11,820 nt of DNA, taken from the NCBI GenBank assembly GCA_043101635.1, contig JBICIE010000295.1:1-11820 (forward strand), written 5' to 3'. Below, piece after piece: positions 6,288 to 11,820 of this stretch (the first letter of the stretch is position 1; each line of letters begins with the position of its first letter). Under the pieces are notes generated by a model. That model was not told where the DNA came from, ran no database searches, and saw only the letters and a list, made by a program, of their open reading frames with translations. The translations under genes and the position numbers were made by a program. Origin of the DNA: CAYMJK01 sp043101635 (GTDB lineage Bacteria; Planctomycetota; Phycisphaerae; Phycisphaerales; UBA1924).

Positions 6288-7979
6288 TCAATGCCGTGTC
6301 AGGCTGAAGAACACCACGCTGGCGTAGGCCGCCAGCCCCGCCACGCCGCCCCAGAGCAGCAGCAGGCCGACCGGGCCGGACTGGTAGGTCATCTGCTGGC
6401 CGCTGCTGATGGTCAGCAGGGCGAGCAGGGCCGGGAAGAAGCTCCACAGATACACCGCCAGCGGGCTGGCGCCGGCGAGGCGCATCGCCATGATGGCGCC
6501 GGTGGCGATCATCACGAAGCACGCGCAGCTCACGGCCCAGCGCTCGTGGCGTTTGGAGAGGATCTCGCGCTGGAGCTTGGCGATGCGCTGATCAAGTTCG
6601 CGCACCGGCGGACGGATCCACTCGACTGCGCCGGGGCCGGTTGTCAGGCGCTTGCCCTCCTCGAGCAGGTCGGTAGTGCTCTGCTGCAGCAGGCCGGGGA
6701 GCGGGTCGGGCTCGAGCTGCAGCCCGCTGAAGACCTTCTCGGGGATCGGCGGCAGGGCTTCGCCGGGGGTGCGCGGCTGGGTGGCGTCCCAGATCGTCAG
6801 CTTCTGGTCCAGCGAGCGGGTGCTGGGGTCGCCGGCAAGATCGACGCGGAACTCGGCCCGTCCGGCTTCATAGCTCTGGACCTGTTCGGGGCCGATGAGT
6901 TCGACCGAGATGTGGTCGCGCCCGCGCAGCGGCTGCAGGCGGATGCGATCACCCTCGACACGGGCCCCACCCGCCCGCACCACCAGGCGATCGGCGCTGG
7001 GCAAGGTGAACTCGACCGGGGCGCCGATCTGCAGGGTGGAGACGACCTGCTCGAGGATGCGGTGCTTGCCGATGTGATACGCCAGGTCGCGCCGGCGCGG
7101 ATCGATGATGTTGAGCATCTCCGGGCGGCTCTGGGCCCGGCGCAGCTCATCCCCGGTGAGGAACTTCGGATCGTCGTCGATGCCGCCGGGAAGCTGCCAG
7201 ACCTTGCGCACCAGCCCGGCGCGCGCGCCGGGGGCGACATCGAAGTCGCCGACGAGATCCTCGGCCTGGATCATCGCGTAGCTGGTGCGGCTGCCGGCGC
7301 CGGAGGCCTCGCCGGGGCGCACCCACAGGCGGACGCGCCGGGCCGAGCCCTGGCGCTCGACGTTGCCCTCGGGATCAAGCTCGACGAAGACGGCGCCGAG
7401 CAGAACCAGTTCCGACTCGACGCCCGAACCGGCCTCGGGCTCGACCTGCACCACTTGGTCGGCGTGCAGCATGAAGCGGTCGTACTGAAAGCTCTGATTG
7501 TTGTTGATGGTGTTGGCGATGACCGTGGCGATCTTCTCGCTGACCATCTCCTCCATGCCGCGGAGGAAGCGGGGAATAACGCGGTCGGTCAGCGCCCCGA
7601 GGGCCAGCGCCAGCACGACGCCGGCCACCAGGGCCGGGCCGAGGATGGACAGGTGGCTCATGCCGCCGGCCCGGGCCGCGATCAGTTCGTTGTCCTGCAC
7701 CAGCCGGTAGTAGGCCAGCGTGGCGGCCAGCCCCGCGGCAAAGGGCAGGGCGTACTGGAGCATGGGGATCATGGCAAAGGCCATGAAGCGCAGCGTGTCC
7801 AGCGGGCCGAGCTGGCCCCGGGCGTAGAACTGCACGGTGACGGCGAAGGCGATGGCGGTGACGATGACGGCCGTGGCGAGCACGGTGAGGCGCAGCAGCT
7901 CCCAGAGGCAGTAGGTCCAGAAGGTGACGGGGAGGCGCATGGGCAAGGCTAGGCTCAGCCGGGGCCTGGTCGGTTCCAT
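6288..7979 (-). CDS. LptF/LptG-family permease with enlarged soluble domain
   Basis: The product has 563 residues from ATG 7979 (550 if the internal ATG 7940 is used; neither has a clear ribosome binding site). Membrane segments are at about 30-50, 68-90 and 111-130. The turn between the second and third, LAYYRLVQDNELIAARAGGMS, matches the conserved cytoplasmic turn of LptF/LptG. Three C-terminal segments lie at about 482-500, 506-525 and 535-558, preceded by a charged stretch (ELDQRIAKLQREILSKRHER) typical of the entry to the fourth helix. The region between the halves is about 340 residues, much longer than in 360-residue LptF/LptG. It probably holds the periplasmic jellyroll plus extra material. 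It would partner the permease at 1067-2185 in LPS export. The reading frame stays open to 9041 only as a shadow of the divergent peptidase gene. Confidence 0.85.
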   Translation of the reverse strand: MEPTRPRLSLALPMRLPVTFWTYCLWELLRLTVLATAVIVTAIAFAVTVQFYARGQLGPLDTLRFMAFAMIPMLQYALPFAAGLAATLAYYRLVQDNELIAARAGGMSHLSILGPALVAGVVLALALGALTDRVIPRFLRGMEEMVSEKIATVIANTINNNQSFQYDRFMLHADQVVQVEPEAGSGVESELVLLGAVFVELDPEGNVERQGSARRVRLWVRPGEASGAGSRTSYAMIQAEDLVGDFDVAPGARAGLVRKVWQLPGGIDDDPKFLTGDELRRAQSRPEMLNIIDPRRRDLAYHIGKHRILEQVVSTLQIGAPVEFTLPSADRLVVRAGGARVEGDRIRLQPLRGRDHISVELIGPEQVQSYEAGRAEFRVDLAGDPSTRSLDQKLTIWDATQPRTPGEALPPIPEKVFSGLQLEPDPLPGLLQQSTTDLLEEGKRLTTGPGAVEWIRPPVRELDQRIAKLQREILSKRHERWAVSCACFVMIATGAIMAMRLAGASPLAVYLWSFFPALLALLTISSGQQMTYQSGPVGLLLLWGGVAGLAAYASVVFFSLTRH

Positions 7980-8050
7980 GCGCGAGCGCCCCGGGCTGGC
8001 GAAAAAAAAGCTGCGCAGCGCGCCCGCGCGGCGCCGAGATCCTGTATGCT

Positions 8051-8070
8051 GGATCCCGGGAAGGGGATCC
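8051..8070 (+). promoter_or_regulatory. Leader hairpin overlapping the ribosome binding site of the M48 gene
   Basis: GGATCCC (8051-8057) and GGGATCC (8064-8070) are perfect 7-bp inverted arms around GGGAAG. The Shine-Dalgarno AAGGGG (8062-8067) lies partly in the loop and partly in the right arm, two bases before ATG 8073. TATGCT at 8045-8050 immediately upstream is a weak -10 candidate (four of six), which would place the hairpin at the very 5' end of the transcript. It could limit ribosome access. The arms are visible; regulation is inference. Confidence 0.35.
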
Positions 8071-8072
8071 AC

Positions 8073-9365
8073 ATGCTGAATTGCAGTAACGAGTTGTTCT
8101 CGCAGGTCCGCTTCGGGCCGGAGACGCGACTCCTGGCGGATCTGCTGGCCCGTTACGGGCTGGAGGACCTGATCCGGCACCTGGTCGATTCGGACCAGGT
8201 GGCGCCGCTGCATCAGCTCGTGATGGCGCAGCAGTTGCGGCTCACGCCGCTGCTGGCGCCGCGGCTGTTCGGCATTCTGGAGGAGCTGTGCCAGCGGCTC
8301 TCGTTTGACGAGCCCGTGCACCTCTATGTCATGCCCGGGCCGCAGATCAACGCGGGGGCGCTGGCGCGGCTGCAGGATGATGACGCCCACATCATCAGTA
8401 TGACCAGCGCGATGGTGACATCGATGACCGACGACGAGCTGCGCTTCGCGCTCGGGCACGAGCTTGGGCACCTCGGGCTGCGCCACGCCGGTGTCATGAT
8501 CGCCTACCAGCTTCTGGCGCGATCCGAAGACGAGAGCGAGAACGGGTCTTCGAAGCACAAGTCCCGCCCGCAGATGCTGGAGCGGCGGCTGGACAAGTGG
8601 AACCGGCTGGCGGAGTTCAGCGCCGACCGCATCGGGCTGCTGGCGTGCGCCGGGCGGCTGGATGTGGCGGTCTCGGCGTTCTTCAAGATGGCCAGCGGGC
8701 TGGGGCCGGAGCACCTGCGGTTCGATCTGTCGGCGTTTCTGGAGCAGCTCGAAGAAATCCAGCACCTGGACCGCAAGGAAGTGCTGGCCCGCTTCAGCCA
8801 TCCGGCGACCCCGGTGCGGGCCCGGGCGCTGCAGTTGTTCTCGGAGGCGGGCGCCTCTGCGGCGGCCGCGGGCGCCATGGCTGCGGTGGATGAGCAGGTG
8901 GATGCGATGGCGAGCCTGATGGACTTCGAGGTCTCCAGCGATCTTGGCGTCCAGGCGCGGGAGTTCCTGGTATCGGCGGGGCTGCTGGCGGCGCACGCCG
9001 ACGGCGAGATCAGCGAGGCCGAGCAGGACGCCCTGATCCATTTGCTGCTGCAGGTGACCGGAGACCCCGAGTCACACCTGTCGCGCATCGAGGATACCGA
9101 GCAGGCCCGCACGATGCTGCGCAGCGCCTGCGCTTGGCTTCGCGAGAACACCGGGCAGGAGCGTTTCGGCCTGTTCGGCCAGCTTGCCCACATCGTGGCG
9201 ATCGACGGGCTGGTGACCGACGCCGAGCGCGCGTTCATGATGGAGGTTGCCTTACTGCTGGATGTCCCCGAGAAGTCGGCCCGCGAGATCCTGCACGATG
9301 TGCTGTCGAGGTACGTGCAGACGAAAGCGGGCATGGCAGCGCGGATGTTCGGACTGCGGGGGTAG
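8073..9365 (+). CDS. Soluble M48-family zinc metallopeptidase with C-terminal TerB-like domain
   Basis: The product has 430 residues. HELGH at 129-133 is the zinc HEXXH motif; E181 in AEFSADR is the expected third ligand with D185, and SHPATPVRARAL (242-253) is the usual M48 motif after the catalytic core. There is no signal peptide and no convincing membrane helix, so the enzyme is predicted to be cytoplasmic, unlike HtpX or BepA. Residues from about 296 to the end carry two acidic repeats, HADGEISEAEQD (308-319) and AIDGLVTDAER (376-386), in helices arranged as in TerB/DjlA-N tellurite-resistance-type domains. ATG 8073 is chosen over 8046 because AAGGGG lies six bases upstream. It is the only complete plus-strand gene here and diverges from the enlarged permease gene, 93 bases apart. 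Substrate is unknown; a role in cytoplasmic or stress proteolysis is inference. Confidence 0.85.
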   Translation: MLNCSNELFSQVRFGPETRLLADLLARYGLEDLIRHLVDSDQVAPLHQLVMAQQLRLTPLLAPRLFGILEELCQRLSFDEPVHLYVMPGPQINAGALARLQDDDAHIISMTSAMVTSMTDDELRFALGHELGHLGLRHAGVMIAYQLLARSEDESENGSSKHKSRPQMLERRLDKWNRLAEFSADRIGLLACAGRLDVAVSAFFKMASGLGPEHLRFDLSAFLEQLEEIQHLDRKEVLARFSHPATPVRARALQLFSEAGASAAAAGAMAAVDEQVDAMASLMDFEVSSDLGVQAREFLVSAGLLAAHADGEISEAEQDALIHLLLQVTGDPESHLSRIEDTEQARTMLRSACAWLRENTGQERFGLFGQLAHIVAIDGLVTDAERAFMMEVALLLDVPEKSAREILHDVLSRYVQTKAGMAARMFGLRG

Positions 9366-9382
9366 GGGCAAAGGCGCCGAGG

Positions 9383-9400
9383 GGCAGAGGCGCATCTGCC
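9383..9400. terminator. Hairpin between convergent M48 and VCBS-dockerin genes
   Basis: GGCAGA (9383-9388) pairs with TCTGCC (9395-9400) around GGCGCA. It occupies the 36-base gap between the convergent stops at 9365 and 9402 and could end transcription from both sides. No T-run is present, so this rests on position and symmetry. Confidence 0.45.
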
Positions 9401-9401
9401 G

Positions 9402-11015
9402 CTACCGGCAGCCGGCGGCGAACTCGTTCTGGAAGCAGAGGAAGTCGAACAGGTCGAGCGCGCCGGCGCCGTCGCAGTCGGCGTAGGGGTCGGCCGTGGC
9501 GAAGGCGTTCTGGAAGCAGAGGAAGTCGAACAGATCGAGCAGAGCGTTACCGTCGCAGTCGGCGTAGCGGCAGTTCAGGTCGAGCAGTACGACATCCTGC
9601 TCCTCGTCGATCAGCGCAAGGTCGGTGCGATGATCGCCGTTGATATCGGCCAGCAGTGCGCACGAGCCGCTCTGCGGCGCGATGATGTCGTCGATGAGGG
9701 TGAAGTTGCCGGCGCCATCGTTGGCGTAGACGCGCCACTCACCGTCGTAGCACGACACCGTCCAGTCGAGATCACGATCTCCATCGAGATCGCCGACATC
9801 CGTGGCGATCGCGAACGGAGCGCTGGGATAGGTCACCGCCGGCAGCAGGCCGCCGGCGCCATCGTTCATCAGGATCGCCGCGTTGTCGGTGAAGCTGTTG
9901 GCGACCGCGACATCGGGGTACCGGTCGCCGTTGAGATCCGCGGCGTTGAGTTGCCAGACCTGCCCGCCGCAGGAGCGCGAGGCGCCCGGCGCAAATGTGC
10001 CGTCGCCGTTGCCGCGGAGGATGTGCACGGTGGCGCCGTTGCGCGCGCCGACGACGAGATCCAGTATGCCATCCAGGTCCATGTCGGCGGCGCCGAGGGC
10101 CCACTCGCCGTTGCCGCCGCCATCGAAGTAGGTCGCGGGTGCGAAAGCGCCGGCGCCATCGTTGAGCAGGATCGAGAGGTTGCTGGAGCCTGAGTTGGTG
10201 TTGACGATGTCCATGGCGCCATCGCCGTTGGCGTCCAGCACGGCGATGCCGCGCGGCGTGGCGCCGACATCGTACAGCGTCTGCGGGTCGAACGTCCCGT
10301 CGCCGCGCCCCAGCAGCACGGAGACGCGGTTGGTGTTGATGTTGACGACACATATGTCGACGTTCCCGTCTCGATTGAAGTCGGCGGGCTCGGAGGGGCT
10401 GGCGCGATCCTGCACCGGGAAGGTCGGGCGGAGGAAGTCGTCGAACAGGCCCGTGCCGTCGGCCCTGTTCATGAACACGCGCAGGTCGGCGGTGTCCTCG
10501 TTGACGATGGTGAGGTCGGGGGCGCGGTCGTGGTTCAGGTCGCTGGCGATGCCGCCGTAGGCCCGCGTGCCGACGCTGGGGCTGGAGCGCACGTCGAGCG
10601 TATCGATGCGCTGAAAGTCCATTCGGGCCGCGGCGGCGCGCGTCAGGAACTGGAACGAGTAGCCGGCTTCGCGCAGCGGCGAGCCGTCGGCGCCGACCAG
10701 ATCGTGCGAGCAGAAGACGGTGACGACATCCGCGGCAAGGAACTCGTCCTCGGGCGTGAGCGTGACGACGGTGTCGCCGGCCTCGAAGCCGATGGTCCCG
10801 GTGACGACGCCGCCCCAGCGGGCGAAGGCCCAGAAGGACCGGTCGGTCACCGACTCGCGCCGGACCGGGCGGTCGAAGGTGACGGCGATGCGGGCGGATC
10901 GCTCGGCGATGGTGTTGGCGGGCGGCTCGGTGGCCGTGACAGCCAGATTCTGGGCGCCGGCGAGGGTTGCGGCGGCAAGCGTGCAGGCAATCGCGGCGGG
11001 GGCGGGCAGTCGCAT
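9402..11015 (-). CDS. Secreted SbsA Ig-like plus FG-GAP/VCBS propeller protein with dockerin
   Basis: The product has 537 residues. Residues 1-21 are a Sec signal peptide ending AGA|Q. Residues 22 to about 120 resemble the SbsA-type bacterial Ig-like domain (ATEPPANTIAERSARIAVTFDRPV, ending SFQFLTRA). Seven calcium-loop motifs follow at about fifty-residue spacing: DLNHDRAPDL 159, DFNRDGNVDI 212, DANGDGAMDI 261, DMDLDGILDL 311, DLNGDRYPDV 360, DLDGDRDLDW 409 and DINGDHRTDL 457. This is an integrin-like seven-bladed FG-GAP/VCBS propeller. Residues 486-537 are a dockerin with DCDGNALLDLFDFLCFQNAF and DCDGAGALDLFDFLCFQNEF, ending AGCR. ATG 11015 is chosen because the signal peptide begins there behind AAGGAG; the frame stays open to 11177 without support. 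Binding or surface structural roles are plausible; no catalytic motif is seen. Confidence 0.88.
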   Translation of the reverse strand: MRLPAPAAIACTLAAATLAGAQNLAVTATEPPANTIAERSARIAVTFDRPVRRESVTDRSFWAFARWGGVVTGTIGFEAGDTVVTLTPEDEFLAADVVTVFCSHDLVGADGSPLREAGYSFQFLTRAAAARMDFQRIDTLDVRSSPSVGTRAYGGIASDLNHDRAPDLTIVNEDTADLRVFMNRADGTGLFDDFLRPTFPVQDRASPSEPADFNRDGNVDICVVNINTNRVSVLLGRGDGTFDPQTLYDVGATPRGIAVLDANGDGAMDIVNTNSGSSNLSILLNDGAGAFAPATYFDGGGNGEWALGAADMDLDGILDLVVGARNGATVHILRGNGDGTFAPGASRSCGGQVWQLNAADLNGDRYPDVAVANSFTDNAAILMNDGAGGLLPAVTYPSAPFAIATDVGDLDGDRDLDWTVSCYDGEWRVYANDGAGNFTLIDDIIAPQSGSCALLADINGDHRTDLALIDEEQDVVLLDLNCRYADCDGNALLDLFDFLCFQNAFATADPYADCDGAGALDLFDFLCFQNEFAAGCR

Positions 11016-11071
11016 GGATCGCTCTCCTTCTGGCGGCCATCGAGCGGCCGCGGCATTGAGCGTACCCGAAA

Positions 11072-11091
11072 CGGGGCGGAAGGCCGCCCCG
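11072..11091 (-). terminator. GC hairpin between cysS and the VCBS-dockerin gene
   Basis: CGGGGCGG (11072-11079) pairs perfectly with CCGCCCCG (11084-11091) around AAGG; with a bulge the flanking AAA and TTT can also pair. It lies about 125 bases after the cysS stop and 56 bases before ATG 11015. It shares the AAACGGGGCG arm with the hairpin at 3961-3989. The 11016-11215 gap holds no other recognisable gene, tRNA or clear promoter. Confidence 0.45.
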
Positions 11092-11215
11092 CGTTTGCCG
11101 CTTTCTCTTGGGATGGCCGAGCTGGCGTCGCCGCCCACCTCCCTGATCTGGTTGAGCAGCCAGGGCGATGTGTGCAAATCCGCCGCGAGGTGGTGGATCT
11201 TGTGCGGCCCCGCCG

Positions 11216-11820
11216 CTACCGGCGCGACACCTCGTCCTTGCCGCCGGGGGCGTCCTTGATGGCGTAGCCCATGGCGAGCAGTTCGTCGCGGATGGCGTCG
11301 GCGGCGGCGAAGTCCCTGGCCTTGCGGGCGTCGCGCCGGGCGACGAGCTTGTCGATGACTGCGGGGTCGGGGTCGACGCCGGGTGCGAACAGGCCGATGT
11401 CGGTCTGAGCAGCCGCAGGGCGCTCCAGCGACAGCACGCCGATGACTTCATCGAACTGTCGCATGAGTTCGGTGTCTTCTGGCGACGGCTCCTCGATCTG
11501 GTTGATCCAGGTGTTGATCGCGGCGATGGCGCCGGCGATGTTGAGATCGTCGTGCATCGACTCGACGAAGTCGCGCCGGGCGACTTCGCGGGCAGCGCGC
11601 AGAGTCTCGCTGTCGGCTCCGTCTGCGGCGTCGCGCACGCGCCGCCAGCGCTCGATCATCCGGGCCGAGTCCTTCAGTCCCTGCATCGTGAAGTTGGCGT
11701 TGGCCCGGTAGTGCGTGCGGATGAGTTCCAGGCGCACCGCCGCGGGCTCGTGGCCCTGGGCGAACAGGTCGCGGGCGGTGAAGAAGTTGCCCTTGCTCTT
11801 GGACATCTTCGTGCCGTCGA
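11216..11820 (-). CDS. cysS: Cysteine--tRNA ligase, C-terminal part (cut by window edge)
   Basis: About 201 codons are present, ending at TAG 11216-11218. The first visible residues are DGTKMSKSKGNFFTARDL, the class I KMSKS loop in its CysS form. This is followed by the anticodon-binding DALR-type helices (RANANFTMQGLKDSARMIERW) and SMHDDLNIAGAIAAI. The C-terminal helices LVARRDARKARDFAAADAIRDEL and the closing GYAIKDAPGG are the standard end of the enzyme. It charges tRNA-Cys in the cytoplasm. The catalytic Rossmann domain with the HIGH motif and zinc site lies beyond the right edge. The C-terminus looks complete, with no sign of decay. The stop lies in the 12-mer GCCGGTAGCGGC, also found at the VCBS-dockerin stop. 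Confidence 0.95.
   Translation of the reverse strand, partial: DGTKMSKSKGNFFTARDLFAQGHEPAAVRLELIRTHYRANANFTMQGLKDSARMIERWRRVRDAADGADSETLRAAREVARRDFVESMHDDLNIAGAIAAINTWINQIEEPSPEDTELMRQFDEVIGVLSLERPAAAQTDIGLFAPGVDPDPAVIDKLVARRDARKARDFAAADAIRDELLAMGYAIKDAPGGKDEVSRR

Noticed and set aside
5727..7952. A 741-codon open frame on the plus strand
   Set aside because: It runs antisense through the well-supported Asp-box dockerin and permease genes, its translation is low-complexity Gly/Ala/Asp/Arg without domains, and such frames are expected at this GC content.
8046..8072. Earlier ATG for the M48 gene
   Set aside because: It lacks a ribosome binding site and lies inside the weak -10 candidate, while ATG 8073 has AAGGGG at good spacing.
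7980..9041. Upstream extension of the enlarged permease frame
   Set aside because: It is antisense to the M48 peptidase gene, is Arg/Gln-rich without domains, and would put over 350 residues before the first membrane helix.
11165..11220. Possible tRNA-like stretch with TGCAAATCC
   Set aside because: No matching T-stem or acceptor pairing could be built around it.

Overview
The window reads as a chromosomal piece of a high-GC planctomycete, most likely class Phycisphaerae. Three things point there: several secreted proteins end in a two-repeat dockerin with the wording DFLCFQNAFAAGDPYADCD and a terminal Gly-Cys-X, which is the C-terminal module NCBI calls GC-type dockerin in Phycisphaerae (recalled, not searched); a lone planctomycete-style prepilin-like protein is present; and so is LPS-export machinery, meaning an outer membrane. 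Base composition is strongly GC-rich, so long antisense shadow frames are common and are not reported as genes. Except for the transposase tail and one peptidase gene, everything is on the minus strand. No stretch longer than about 200 bases lacks a gene.

Layout on plus coordinates. 1-126: 3' end of an IS630-type transposase (+). 127-242: intergenic gap filled by a 9-bp tandem repeat that folds onto a downstream arm. 243-977: prepilin-like pseudopilin (-). 1067-2185 and 2185-2868: an LptF/LptG-family permease and a PAP2-family phosphatase (-), joined by an ATGA stop/start overlap; the phosphatase comes first in the transcript. 2993-3685: small secreted dockerin protein (-). 3714-3872: a 52-codon gene with its own ribosome binding site that joins a signal peptide directly to the last piece of a dockerin. 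4043-6163: secreted Asp-box beta-propeller with a dockerin (-). 6288-7979: a second, enlarged LptF/LptG-family permease (-). 8073-9365: cytoplasmic M48 metallopeptidase with a C-terminal TerB-like region (+). 9402-11015: secreted protein with an SbsA-type Ig-like domain, a seven-loop FG-GAP/VCBS propeller and a dockerin (-). 11216-11820: C-terminal third of cysteinyl-tRNA synthetase, cut by the window edge (-).

Two themes stand out. The first is the cell envelope: two LptF/LptG-type permeases are the usual pair of membrane subunits that extract LPS from the inner membrane, and a translationally coupled PAP2 phosphatase suggests lipid A or undecaprenyl-phosphate chemistry tied to export. The second is a set of four secreted dockerin-bearing products; they share a signal-peptide end (Ala|Gln) and a terminal A-G-C-x, and no cohesin partner is recognisable. 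The dockerin genes sit between the two permease genes, as if they interrupted an ancestral envelope cluster. The best candidates for something new are the 27-residue mature mini-dockerin peptide, which looks like an in-frame internal deletion of a neighbour-like paralogue, and the soluble M48-TerB fusion divergent from the LPS permease. No complete, clearly novel system can be proved from this window alone.
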